Assembly: GCA_017301995.1 (NCBI GenBank)
Contig: JAFLEH010000005.1
Coordinates: 1 to 47,180, forward strand
Length of the DNA stretch: 47,180 bases
DNA from: Verrucomicrobiota bacterium
GTDB lineage: Bacteria; Verrucomicrobiota; Verrucomicrobiia; Verrucomicrobiales; Akkermansiaceae
Direction: 5' to 3'
This document shows positions 25,340 through 33,662 of the stretch, in pieces; the stretch's first letter is position 1; every line of letters begins with the position of its first letter. A program made the translations under genes and the position numbers. A model generated the notes under the pieces. That model had not been told where the DNA came from. It did no database searches and saw only the letters and a program-made list of their open reading frames with translations.

Positions 25340-26742
25340 CATCCAACCTTTGCCGCCTCCTGCTTTTCGCCTGTCTTCCGCTCATCGCCCGAGCTGCGGA
25401 ACCGAATGTCCCCGCGCGTCCGAATATCATTCTCCTTCTATCAGACGATCAGGACTGGAACGGGCTTTCGGTGCGGATGCACCCGGACATGCCCAATTCG
25501 AAAAGCGATTTTTACCGCACTCCCAACCTTGAGAAGTTCGCGGCGCAGGCGATGCGGTTCAGCTCCGGATACGCACCGGCTCCGGTGTGTTCGCCGACAC
25601 GAATCAGCCTGCAAACAGGGCGTAACCCTGCGGCACTCCGCTGGACAAAGGCCGCGCCCGCGGAAGAAGGCTACAGGCTGATAGAGGCGGAAAACCGCAA
25701 GAGCATACGGGCCGATGAAACGACGGTCGCCGAGGTGTTGAGGCGCGCGGGATATGCGACGGCGCACTATGGAAAGTGGCACCTCGGTGGCGGCGGACCG
25801 GCGCAGCATGGCTACGATGAGAGCGATGGCGACACGGGCAATCGCGATGCCGACCGTTTCGTGGACCCGAATCCCGTGGACATCTTCGGCATGACGGAAC
25901 GTGCGGCGGCATTCATGGAAAAGCGGTCAAAGGCGGGGAAACCCTTCTTCCTCCAGATGTCGTATCACGCCTTGCATGTGCCTGAGAACGCGCTGAAAAC
26001 GACACGGGAGTTTTACGACAAGCAACCACCCGGAAAAATGCACCGCGATCCGGCGCGTGCGGCCATCACCACGGACCTCGATACGGGAGTGGGAAGACTC
26101 CTCGACCACATCGACCGGCTCGGTCTAACTGAGAGGACCTATGTTGTTTACATGGGTGACAACGGCGGCGGTGGCCGCGGTGACGCGCGTCCATTGCGGT
26201 CCGGAAAGGGCGGAGTTTGGGAAGGTGGTATCCGCGTGCCATTCATCGTGCGTGGACCGGGAATCAAACCGAACTCATGGTGTCATCAGCCCGTTGTCGG
26301 CTACGACCTGTTTCCCACATTCTGCCGACTTGCGGGAGTGAAGGAGAAACTTCCGGTGGAATTGGAAGGTGGTGACATTTCGCATCTGTTCTCCGGAGCG
26401 ACGGCGCCGGTGAAGCGCCCGCGCGAGGTGTTGGTGTTTCACTTTCCACACTATCAGGGCGACACGCCGCATTCGGCCATCCGGTATGGCGACTACAAAC
26501 TGCTCGAGTTCTACGAAACCGGCGAACGGATGCTCTTCAACCTCAAGACCGACCTTGCCGAGCGCAACGACATCGCCAAGACGAATCCCGAAATCACCGC
26601 AGACCTCGGCAACCGCCTGAAATCCTACCTTGTCGCCGTCGGCGCAGCGATGCCAAAGCCAAATCCCGACTACAAACCCGGTGATGAACCCGTGCGCAGG
26701 AAGGGCGACAAAGGCGCCAAGAAAGAAGGGAGGCGGCAATGA
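25336..26742 (+). CDS. Secreted sulfatase (arylsulfatase family, S1)
   Basis: This 468-residue exported sulfatase would hydrolyse sulfate esters, probably on a polysaccharide or glycan. It has a Sec signal peptide (cleavage near ARAAEP). Metal ligands include the DD pair at 37-38 (LLLSDDQDW). The formylglycine signature is CSPTR at 85-89, where Cys85 must be oxidised by a maturase. HYGKWHLGGGG carries the conserved Lys and His, and YMGDNGGGG holds further metal ligands. A Lys in RSGKGGVWEGG matches the second sulfate-binding Lys. Nothing appears to be missing. It overlaps both neighbours as ATGA. No sulfatase-maturing enzyme gene is in the window. Confidence 0.93.
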   Translation: MTSNLCRLLLFACLPLIARAAEPNVPARPNIILLLSDDQDWNGLSVRMHPDMPNSKSDFYRTPNLEKFAAQAMRFSSGYAPAPVCSPTRISLQTGRNPAALRWTKAAPAEEGYRLIEAENRKSIRADETTVAEVLRRAGYATAHYGKWHLGGGGPAQHGYDESDGDTGNRDADRFVDPNPVDIFGMTERAAAFMEKRSKAGKPFFLQMSYHALHVPENALKTTREFYDKQPPGKMHRDPARAAITTDLDTGVGRLLDHIDRLGLTERTYVVYMGDNGGGGRGDARPLRSGKGGVWEGGIRVPFIVRGPGIKPNSWCHQPVVGYDLFPTFCRLAGVKEKLPVELEGGDISHLFSGATAPVKRPREVLVFHFPHYQGDTPHSAIRYGDYKLLEFYETGERMLFNLKTDLAERNDIAKTNPEITADLGNRLKSYLVAVGAAMPKPNPDYKPGDEPVRRKGDKGAKKEGRRQ

Positions 26743-28127
26743 GTGATATCCCCGCCCGATGGAGGCTATGGCTGTTCCTTGCTTCGATATTGGCACCGAT
26801 AAGGATATGCGCCGAGCCACCGCCGAATTTTGTTTTCATCCTGGCGGATGACATGGGATGGAATGACGCGGGGTTCTGCGGAAACAAGCACACCGACACG
26901 CCCCATCTCAACCGGTTGGCGCGCGAGGGTGTGGTCTTTGCGCAGGCTTGCGCGAGCGCGCCGAATTGTGCGCCGACACGGGCTTGTTTGATAACGGGGC
27001 AGTATGCGCCACGGCATGGAGTGTTCACGGTGGTGGATGAGCGGCACAAGCCAGGCTCGCCTCATCATAAGATCATGGCGGCGGAAAGCCGCGAAGCGCT
27101 GCCGACGGAGTGCGTGACTCTCGCTGAGGCGCTCAAGCCGGCGGGATATGTCACAGGCATGTTCGGCATGTGGAATCTGGGACGCGGACGCCGCGGCCCG
27201 ACAACGCCGACCGGGCAGGGCTTCGATGTGTTCATGGAGCCGAAGCAGCTTGGGTTTGAAAAGGATGCGTATCGCGATGCGAAGGGTGCCTATTCGCCGG
27301 ATGTTCTAACCGACGCGGCGCTGAAATGGGTGAACTCGGTGAAGGATCGTCCGTTTTTCCTCTACCTGCCGTTTCACGATGTCCACGCGCCGTTCGACCC
27401 GAAACCGGATCTTCTCTCGAAATACAAATCGCGCACTGGTGTGGCGGACCCGGCACTGGCGGCGACGGTGGAGGCGATGGATGCGAATGTCGGGCGGATA
27501 CTCGCGGCACTGGAGGAGATAGGCTTGGCGGAGCGGACGTTCGTGATTTTCACCTCGGACAATGGTGGCGAACGTCAGAGCGTCGCGCCGTTGCGCGGGG
27601 GGAAAGGCACGCTCTATCAAGGTGGCCTGCGGGTGCCGGCGGTGATTCGCGGGCCGGGCATCAGGCCGGGTGTGTCGCAAGCCGTGACGCTGAGCATGGA
27701 TTGGTTTCCCACCGTGATGGATCTCGCCGGGCGGAAACCGGCGGAATCCGTGGACGGCCGCAGTCTCGTTCCACTGCTGCGCGACGCGTCGTCAACGCTG
27801 GAGCGTGATCTGTTCTGGCACTTCCCCTGTTACACCGGAGGCAGCGGGCCGTGCAGCGCCATCCGCAACGGAGACTGGAAACTCATCGAGTTCTTTGAGT
27901 CCGGAACGAGCGAACTCTATCATCTGCGGAACGACCCCGGTGAAGCCGATGACCTAACCAAGACCGAGCCGGCCCGGGCCAGGGACCTCCTGGCCAGGCT
28001 GCACGCATGGCAGGCCGCAACGGGTGCGCCTCGTGATTTCCCACCCAATCCTTCGTTTGATCCCGAACTCGCCAGCAAACGCGACAACAAGGGCCGCGAC
28101 AAAACACGAACCCATAAGCAACCATGA
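26739..28127 (+). CDS. Secreted sulfatase paralogue with altered GKWHLG motif
   Basis: This 462-residue protein is a second exported sulfatase with a signal peptide (cleavage near RICAEP). It has a DD metal pair at 37-38 (FILADDMGW) and the formylglycine signature CAPTR at 77-81, within NCAPTRACLITGQY. Further metal ligands are in FTSDNGGE and a Lys is in RGGKGTLYQGG. The normally conserved GKWHLG motif is GMWNLG at 143-148, so the Lys and His that contact sulfate and formylglycine in other sulfatases are Met144 and Asn146. The protein may have changed chemistry, reduced activity or a different substrate. It is coupled to its neighbours by ATGA overlaps. Confidence 0.88.
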   Translation: MSDIPARWRLWLFLASILAPIRICAEPPPNFVFILADDMGWNDAGFCGNKHTDTPHLNRLAREGVVFAQACASAPNCAPTRACLITGQYAPRHGVFTVVDERHKPGSPHHKIMAAESREALPTECVTLAEALKPAGYVTGMFGMWNLGRGRRGPTTPTGQGFDVFMEPKQLGFEKDAYRDAKGAYSPDVLTDAALKWVNSVKDRPFFLYLPFHDVHAPFDPKPDLLSKYKSRTGVADPALAATVEAMDANVGRILAALEEIGLAERTFVIFTSDNGGERQSVAPLRGGKGTLYQGGLRVPAVIRGPGIRPGVSQAVTLSMDWFPTVMDLAGRKPAESVDGRSLVPLLRDASSTLERDLFWHFPCYTGGSGPCSAIRNGDWKLIEFFESGTSELYHLRNDPGEADDLTKTEPARARDLLARLHAWQAATGAPRDFPPNPSFDPELASKRDNKGRDKTRTHKQP

Positions 28128-29404
28128 AAACCAGATCCATCCTGCTTCTATCAACCCTGCTGGCGGTCGCTCCGGTCATGTCCCAGGAGCCGCCGCAGCA
28201 GCCACGCCCGGACCGCAAGGGCGAAACCCGTGAGAGACCGCCGCGCCGCGAAACCGTGGCGCAGAAGTATTCCATCGAACAGGCCGTGTCCGACAGGGCA
28301 CAGCTTCACACCATCGCCTTCAGCGGCCTGGCATTCATCACCGGGGATTTCGGTGCCTCGACCTTCATCCCGCCGGGCAAGGTGTGCGACTACTTTGGCT
28401 TCCAATACATGCGCGACATCGACGCCGCGCAGAAGGGACACAACCCGATGTTCCTCAACCGGGTTGCGGGCAATGTGTTCCATGTGCTGGACGACAAACA
28501 GGAGGCTCTCTTCTCCGCTCTGGCCGAGGAACAGGCACCACAGCTTGAGGAACTCGCAAAGCTGCGCCTGCCGATGATCAAGGCTTTCTGGCTTCATCTC
28601 GGAGGCAAAGCGGGACTTTCCAAAGAGGCGACCGTGCGCCACACCGCAAAGATCTTTGAGAAGGACATGGAGTTGAGCATCCGTCGCGCGGAGGTGATGG
28701 CCCAGGTTCACAACTCGCTGGACGCCGGACAAAAGGACTATTTCGCGAAGATGAAATTCGGCGACTTCAACACCTGGCCGGAAATGGACGAGCGCGACAA
28801 GCTCAAGCGCGGCGGCAAGGGCAAATCGAAGTTGTTCAACGTCGCAAACATGACCTATGCCAGCGAGTATTTCAGTTGGACGGCCGGAAACATCGGGGCC
28901 GACACCTATTTCTGCCCGGAACGCCACGGCACCTACTTCGGTGGATTTTACATGAAGGACATGCCGGCGATGGGGAAACGCGATTTCGATATCAGCACGG
29001 CGGTCACCGGTGACAGCGGTGAGGCGTTCGTCGAAAAGGTGCTGACCGAAGAGCAGCGCAGGCACATCCTCGCCATTCTCGACAAACAGAAGTCCGCGCT
29101 GCAGGAAACCATCAAGGTCCGGCGTGAAATCTCCACGGAATTGCGCAAGTTGCTCACCGGCGGCGAACCGAACAAAGCGAAACTCATGACTCTCGGCCGC
29201 CGTTATGGAGAATTCGATGGCGAAATGAGTTGGTATTACGCGACCGCCTTCGCTGCGGTGAACCAAACCCTCACCGCCGACCAACGCGCCGCACTGGTGA
29301 AACTACGCAATCTCGATGGCTACGCCAGCGCACCCTATTACATCTACTCACAGGCCATGAAGGATGAACCGGACCTCGCCGGTGTGGAGACCTTTTTCAA
29401 ATAG
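28124..29404 (+). CDS. Secreted hypothetical protein with tandem duplicated LTxxQ-like domain
   Basis: This 426-residue protein is not assigned to a known family. It has a signal peptide (cleavage near VMSQEP) and a Pro/Arg-rich linker, followed by two related halves. GDFGAST...YFGFQYMRD at 74-98 aligns without gaps to GNIGADT...YFGGFYMKD at 255-279. Each half then has two LTxxQ-like motifs, at residues 122 and 199 and at 307 and 383 (LDDKQ, LDAGQ, LTEEQ, LTADQ). These recall Spy/CpxP-type periplasmic helical proteins, but homology is not established. It is the last gene of the sigma/sulfatase chain and may bind substrate or sense stress at the surface. Confidence 0.75.
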   Translation: MKTRSILLLSTLLAVAPVMSQEPPQQPRPDRKGETRERPPRRETVAQKYSIEQAVSDRAQLHTIAFSGLAFITGDFGASTFIPPGKVCDYFGFQYMRDIDAAQKGHNPMFLNRVAGNVFHVLDDKQEALFSALAEEQAPQLEELAKLRLPMIKAFWLHLGGKAGLSKEATVRHTAKIFEKDMELSIRRAEVMAQVHNSLDAGQKDYFAKMKFGDFNTWPEMDERDKLKRGGKGKSKLFNVANMTYASEYFSWTAGNIGADTYFCPERHGTYFGGFYMKDMPAMGKRDFDISTAVTGDSGEAFVEKVLTEEQRRHILAILDKQKSALQETIKVRREISTELRKLLTGGEPNKAKLMTLGRRYGEFDGEMSWYYATAFAAVNQTLTADQRAALVKLRNLDGYASAPYYIYSQAMKDEPDLAGVETFFK

Positions 29405-29897
29405 CAGCAAAAATCAAGCCACGCCATCTGCCCGACCTTCGAATGCGAAGGCGCCTTCCTCTATACCCTCGCCCGATCCCGTTGACTGAAGTCGCCGCAG
29501 GTCCAATCCTTTTGAAATGAACTCCTTGCCGCAAAACGGCGGTAAGCCGTGGGAAGTGGCGGAGCGGCAAGGCGACGTGCCGTGTGCGCGTATTTCTGCG
29601 ATTTCATGGGCATCTGTGCGTTGTTGACCGGGGTGACGCAGGGTGTGAGGTCATGAACGGTCGTTTTGCCTGAACCGGAGGCGAAGCCGGAGATGGACGA
29701 CCTGACTGAAACTCCTCTCCTGCCGTCAAATCCGTGTGGAATCCGGGGATTCTGTCGTGGATCGCGGGAGGATTTACGCCCCTCTCCGACTGCCGCACAA
29801 CCTCCGGTGTTCCGGGATAGCTGGCGGGGTTGGCAAGGTTCTCGTCCATCCATCACACCTCCGCCAGATTGGCAAGTTGGATCAAGGGCTAAATTCA
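29405..29897. other. Spacer of ~490 bp with repeat remnants
   Basis: No gene is supported here. The stretch includes GACTGAAGTCG at 29484-29494, shared with the stem-loop in the xylB-uvrC spacer, and then CCGCAAAACGGCGG, a small inverted repeat. Minus-strand open frames lack recognisable domains. It looks like accumulated interspersed-repeat debris upstream of the EF-hand region. Confidence 0.4.
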
Positions 29898-29926
29898 ATG
29901 TAACCGGTGCAGCCAGCCGGGGTTTA
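29898..29926 (+). promoter_or_regulatory. Candidate ECF promoter P1 (ATGTAACC-N17-TTTA)
   Basis: ATGTAACC at 29898-29905 and TTTA at 29923-29926 are separated by 17 bases and end 53 bases before the EF-hand gene start. The same arrangement with the same spacing occurs at 31187-31215. TGTAACC resembles -35 elements of ECF sigma factors. A separate TATTAT at 29958-29963 is an alternative housekeeping -10. Confidence 0.5.
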
Positions 29927-29979
29927 GAAATCGTGACGGCAGAAATCCGTCTCCTGCTATTATCAACCAAATCACCATC

Positions 29980-30387
29980 ATGAACACCGCCAGAATCATC
30001 CTCGCCGCCACGCTCGGAATCGCGCTTGCCGGCCCGCTCGCCGCTCAAGACCAGAACCCGAACGCAGCACGACGCCCTTTCCTCAAGGGAATGCTCTTTG
30101 CCCACATGCTGCACAAAGCCGACACCGATGGCGACGGCAAGCTCAGCGAAGCCGAACGCGCCGCCGCCAAGGCGAAGTTCCAGGAAAACCGCCAGGAATT
30201 CATCGCGAAGCACGACACCGACGGTGACGGCACCCTCAACGACGCCGAACGGGCAGCCGCCAAGGAACAGATCACAGCCCGCTGGAAAGAAGCGAAAGAC
30301 AAGTTCGACACCAACGGCGACGGCAAACTCGACGAAGCGGAGCGCAAGGCCGCCCGCGAGGCCTGGCAGAACCGCCAGTCCCGTTGA
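29980..30387 (+). CDS. Small secreted EF-hand calcium-binding protein
   Basis: This 135-residue protein has a Sec signal peptide (cleavage near LAAQD) and three canonical 12-residue EF-hand loops: DTDGDGKLSEAE, DTDGDGTLNDAE and DTNGDGKLDEAE. All calcium-coordinating positions are filled. The helices between the loops are rich in Ala, Lys and Glu. It probably binds calcium in the periplasm or at the surface. It is followed by a strong hairpin terminator and an ECF sigma factor gene, and shares a promoter-like motif with the operon downstream of that sigma gene. Confidence 0.9.
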   Translation: MNTARIILAATLGIALAGPLAAQDQNPNAARRPFLKGMLFAHMLHKADTDGDGKLSEAERAAAKAKFQENRQEFIAKHDTDGDGTLNDAERAAAKEQITARWKEAKDKFDTNGDGKLDEAERKAAREAWQNRQSR

Positions 30388-30420
30388 ATCCCGGCCAAGC
30401 GGCGACCTTCCTGCACCCGC

Positions 30421-30448
30421 ACCGTCCGGCGGCCCACCGCCGGACGGT
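30421..30448 (+). terminator. 12-bp perfect hairpin after the EF-hand gene
   Basis: ACCGTCCGGCGG pairs perfectly with CCGCCGGACGGT around the loop CCCA. It begins 33 bases after the stop codon. Only a weak T-rich tail follows, so termination may be partial or the hairpin may protect the 3' end of the transcript. Confidence 0.65.
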
Positions 30449-30530
30449 TGTCCGTTTCTGATCCCGCCCCCTGCTTCGCACAGGTGGATTCCACCCCGTC
30501 CAAGCGAGTTCCGTTGGAGGTTTCAACCGC

Positions 30531-31187
30531 TTGGATCGCGGCGCGGCACATCTGCAACTTTGCGACCATTTGGTGGTTCCAACTCCAGTGACGCCAGCCG
30601 ATCCATCCGAACATTCCGCAGATGTAACCGCCTGGCTGTCACACCGCGACGAAGCCGCGGCGCGACGCCTGATGGAAACACTGCACCCCAGGGTGGCGGA
30701 CATCATCCGCCGGCATTGGAGCCGCAAGGAGGACTGGGAGGATCTGGAGCAGGAGGTTTTCCTTCGGGTGTTCAATGCCCTGCCGAAGTTCCGCCTGACC
30801 GAGGTTCCGCTGGAACATTGGGTCTCCAGGATCACCTTGAATGTCTGCCGCCGGCGCTGGCGCTCGCAGTCGCGGCGGCCTGAACTGCGGTGGTCGGATC
30901 TGGGCGAAGGCGAACAACGGGCCGTCGAGCAAGCCAGCAGCGCGGACGATGGAAGCAAGACCATCGACGCGCGTGACGCCCGCTCCGTTCTCCACAAGCT
31001 GCTCGATGGCTTGGCTGCGGACGACCGTTTGATTCTCTCCCTGTTGCACCTTGAGGGCAAGTCGATGGAAGAAATCGCCCGTCTCACCGGGCTGAGCCGG
31101 GTGGTGGTCAAGGTGCGGGCGTTCCGTGCCCGGAAGAAACTCCACGCCGCCCTCGGCAAGCTGGAGCGCGGATTTTCACCCTCATGA
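30531..31187 (+). CDS. ECF-type RNA polymerase sigma factor
   Basis: This protein of up to 218 residues has sigma region 2 (KEDWEDLEQEVFLRVFNALPKF, then LEHWVSRITLNVCRRRWRSQ) and region 4 (LSLLHLEGKSMEEIARLTGLS with helix-turn-helix, then VVKVRAFRARKKLHAAL). It differs from the sigma factor at 23832 and is closer to ordinary ECF factors. The start is uncertain. TTG at 30531 is preceded by GGAGG at 30516-30520; GTG codons at 30573 and 30588 are alternatives, and there is no ATG before residue 48. A promoter-like ATGTAACC-N17-TTTA begins on the last base of its stop codon. It probably controls the EF-hand operon. Confidence 0.85.
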   Translation: MDRGAAHLQLCDHLVVPTPVTPADPSEHSADVTAWLSHRDEAAARRLMETLHPRVADIIRRHWSRKEDWEDLEQEVFLRVFNALPKFRLTEVPLEHWVSRITLNVCRRRWRSQSRRPELRWSDLGEGEQRAVEQASSADDGSKTIDARDARSVLHKLLDGLAADDRLILSLLHLEGKSMEEIARLTGLSRVVVKVRAFRARKKLHAALGKLERGFSPS

Positions 31188-31215
31188 TGTAACCAACCCG
31201 CCGCCGCGGACTTTA
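31187..31215 (+). promoter_or_regulatory. Candidate ECF promoter P2 (ATGTAACC-N17-TTTA)
   Basis: ATGTAACC at 31187-31194 and TTTA at 31212-31215 have the same 17-base spacing as the site upstream of the EF-hand gene at 29980. It lies in the 60-bp gap after the sigma gene and 32 bases before the next start. It would drive the long operon that runs to the window end. Confidence 0.5.
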
Positions 31216-31247
31216 TTTGCTTAGCCACATCACCCCGGACACTTGCC

Positions 31248-31541
31248 ATGAACGACCCGTCCCGAATCCTTGAACGACTTGCGGCCGCCGCGCGGATGGA
31301 ATCCGCTCTCACGCCGGATCAACTGCCGTCCGGGCTGGTCACCCGCGTGCTGACCCGCATGCGCGAACGCACCGGTCCTTCCCTCTGGGAAAGCTCCGCC
31401 CTGGTCGCGCTGTCGGTCGCTGCGGTGGTCACGCTGGTCTGCGTGCTGCTGGGCTCACCGGCTGCCGAGCCTCCGGACGAGGCTGAGATGATCTCCGGAC
31501 TGATGCTTGAATCCGAACTCCCCATCTCCCCCGAACCATGA
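31248..31541 (+). CDS. Small single-pass membrane protein next to the ECF sigma gene
   Basis: This 97-residue protein has a cytoplasmic N-terminus of about 49 residues, one transmembrane helix (about 50-69) and a short acidic C-terminal tail of about 28 residues. It lies directly downstream of the ECF sigma gene and overlaps the next gene as ATGA. Size, topology and position suggest an anti-sigma factor or an adaptor, but no zinc-binding anti-sigma motif (HxxxCxxC) is seen. The assignment is by context only. Confidence 0.7.
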   Translation: MNDPSRILERLAAAARMESALTPDQLPSGLVTRVLTRMRERTGPSLWESSALVALSVAAVVTLVCVLLGSPAAEPPDEAEMISGLMLESELPISPEP

Positions 31542-31954
31542 ACATGAAACCTCTCGTCAAAGTCTCGCTGTGCCTGGCCGGAATATTCCTGTTAGGCAGC
31601 GTGTGTGGTGTTGCCATGTCGGGCCATGTCGGACCTGCGCACCGACCGGCAGTGGTCGCCAGCGGCGGGCAGTGGATCGAGAGATGGCTGGACCGCCGCA
31701 TGGCCAATGACTTCGCCGTCATCCAAGCGACGCCGGAGCAACAAGAAGAGCTTCGCAGGTCCTACGATGAACTGCGCGCCGAATTGGACGGCATCCGGCT
31801 GGAAGCGAAGGAGCGCGTGACCGACGCCATCGCGCGCCACCGTCAAACGATGTGGTCCAAACTCACGCCCGAGCAGCGCAAGGCACTCTGGCAGGCCACT
31901 CAGGACCGACGGCTCCGTTACCGCGACAGCCTGCGGGAAGCACCCCGGGAATAA
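31538..31954 (+). CDS. Spy/CpxP-like periplasmic protein with LTPEQ motif
   Basis: This 138-residue protein has an N-terminal hydrophobic signal or anchor (about 7-27), then a helical, charged domain with ATPEQQEELR and KLTPEQRKALW. Such LTxxQ-type motifs characterise Spy/CpxP and heavy-metal-sensor resistance proteins, which act as periplasmic chaperones or as sensors for ECF or two-component systems. Next to an ECF factor and a small membrane protein, it may be the periplasmic sensor of the circuit. The first ATG overlaps the upstream stop; a second ATG two codons later is possible. Confidence 0.75.
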   Translation: MNMKPLVKVSLCLAGIFLLGSVCGVAMSGHVGPAHRPAVVASGGQWIERWLDRRMANDFAVIQATPEQQEELRRSYDELRAELDGIRLEAKERVTDAIARHRQTMWSKLTPEQRKALWQATQDRRLRYRDSLREAPRE

Positions 31955-31977
31955 GCCTGCTTCTCAACCGCCACCCT

Positions 31978-33606
31978 ATGAAGGTCAACGCGCTCATCTG
32001 CTTGTCGCTCCTTACCTGCATCAACCTCCCAGCGCAAGAAACGCAGCCCGCTCATAGCGGCGGCCTCGCCGAGCGCTTCAGGCACCTCGACAAGAACAAT
32101 GACGGCAAGCTGACCCGGGAAGAGTTTCCCTATCCCTTCGTTTTCAAGAAACACGACAAGGACGGCGATGGCATGCTCTCACGTGAGGAAGCGGCGGAGA
32201 TCAAGCCCATTGGCAGAGGCGCCACGCCTTCCACCGGCACCACGGAGAAGCCCGCGCCTGCAACAACACCCGCCGCCGCATCCGACTTCAAGCCCCGCGC
32301 CCATGGCGATGAAGCCGCGAAGGCCGGTTTGAAGCCCGAGGTGCTCTTGAAACTCGACATCGCGCTGCAGCAGGCTGTGGCGAACAAGGACGTCTCCGGC
32401 GTCATCGGCCTGATTCATCGCAATGGCCTGCGCGGCTACTTCGAGGCCTTTGGCTGGCAGGACATCGAGGCGCAGAAGCCGCTGTCAGAGGACGCGCTCT
32501 TCCGTCTGCAAAGCATGAGCAAGCCGGTTATCGCCGCCTGCGCCATGGCGCTCTTTGACGAAGGCAAGTTCACTCTCGATGAGCCGATTTCCAAACACTG
32601 CCCCGAGTGGGCCGAGCCGAAGGTGTTGGAAAACGGCCAACTCATCCCCGCGCGCCGCCCGATCACGCCGCGCATGCTGATGAGCCACAGCAGTGGCCTT
32701 TATTATGGCGACATCGGAAAAGGTCCCTTCGCCGGAGGCGCCGCCAGTTGGAGTGATCGCACGAATCTGGAGTCCCATTCGAAATCGCTGGCGGCCAAAC
32801 CGCTCAAGTTTCATCCCGGCGAAGGCTATTCCTACGGCACGAGTATCGATGTGTTGGGCCGCTACATCGAAGCCGTCACGGGCAAGCCACTCGATGTGGT
32901 CCTGCGCGAACGCATCCTCGGTCCCCTGAAGATGACCAGCACCGACTTCTGGGTGCATCCCGAAAACACCGGACGCATCTGCCAGATTTACAAGCAACCG
33001 AAGCCCGGCGTCCTCGAACGCGGACGCGAGGCCGCCCAGCTCACCGAAAAACCCACACTCTTCCTCGGCGGCCAGGGCCTCGTCAGCAGCACCGAGGACT
33101 ACGAGCGATTCTGCCGCATGATGCTCAATCGCGGCGAACTCGATGGCGTGCGCGTGCTGAAACCCGAGACCGTGGACCTGATGTTCCAAAACCAGCTCAA
33201 GCCCGAACTCGGCCAGAAATACGGACTGGGCGGCGCGGTGGACGGCGCAGGCGGTTACTCCTGGGGCGGTGCGAACGGCACGCAGTTCTGGCTCGACCGC
33301 ACCAACAAGCTCTTTGCCATCTTCATGGTGCAAACCCAGCGCTACCGCGCCCCGACCTACGGCACCTTCAAACAACTCGTCAACGAATCCGCCGGCATTG
33401 CCAGCGGTCGCGGCATGGGCGGACTCGGTCAAGGGGCCGGCAACGCCATGACCGGCCAGTTCAAACAGCGCGACAATAACCACGACGGCAAACTGAGCCG
33501 CGACGAACTCCCCGCCACATTGTTTGACCGGCTCGATGCCAACAAGGACGGCTTTGTGACTGAAGAGGAGACGAGGGCACTCGGCAAACCAGCGGCAAGC
33601 AGATGA
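31978..33606 (+). CDS. Secreted serine hydrolase (beta-lactamase/DD-peptidase fold) with EF-hand pairs at both ends
   Basis: This 542-residue exported protein has a signal peptide (cleavage near LPAQE). An EF-hand pair follows, with loops at residues 38-49 and 60-71. After a linker rich in Pro, Ala and Thr comes a beta-lactamase class C-like domain (about 115-470), and then a second EF-hand pair (loops 499-510 and 520-531). The catalytic SxxK is Ser179-Met-Ser-Lys182. MSHSSGLYYG is the usual HxSGL segment. YGT near 286-288 replaces the YxN motif, and WGGANGT near 429 sits where the third motif is expected. Likely activities are esterase, transpeptidase-like or peptidase. It starts 23 bases after the Spy-like gene. 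The ATG at 31978 was chosen for the signal peptide. Confidence 0.88.
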   Translation: MKVNALICLSLLTCINLPAQETQPAHSGGLAERFRHLDKNNDGKLTREEFPYPFVFKKHDKDGDGMLSREEAAEIKPIGRGATPSTGTTEKPAPATTPAAASDFKPRAHGDEAAKAGLKPEVLLKLDIALQQAVANKDVSGVIGLIHRNGLRGYFEAFGWQDIEAQKPLSEDALFRLQSMSKPVIAACAMALFDEGKFTLDEPISKHCPEWAEPKVLENGQLIPARRPITPRMLMSHSSGLYYGDIGKGPFAGGAASWSDRTNLESHSKSLAAKPLKFHPGEGYSYGTSIDVLGRYIEAVTGKPLDVVLRERILGPLKMTSTDFWVHPENTGRICQIYKQPKPGVLERGREAAQLTEKPTLFLGGQGLVSSTEDYERFCRMMLNRGELDGVRVLKPETVDLMFQNQLKPELGQKYGLGGAVDGAGGYSWGGANGTQFWLDRTNKLFAIFMVQTQRYRAPTYGTFKQLVNESAGIASGRGMGGLGQGAGNAMTGQFKQRDNNHDGKLSRDELPATLFDRLDANKDGFVTEEETRALGKPAASR

Positions 33607-33662
33607 TCCCAATTCAAAAAGCCATTTCCACACTTAAACCGCGACCGCTCACCAACAAACAT

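Noticed and set aside
29461..30213. Minus-strand open frame of 250 codons in and beyond the 29.4-30 kb spacer
   Set aside because: Half of it is antisense to the EF-hand gene, and the rest shows no domain, only repeat-like sequence.
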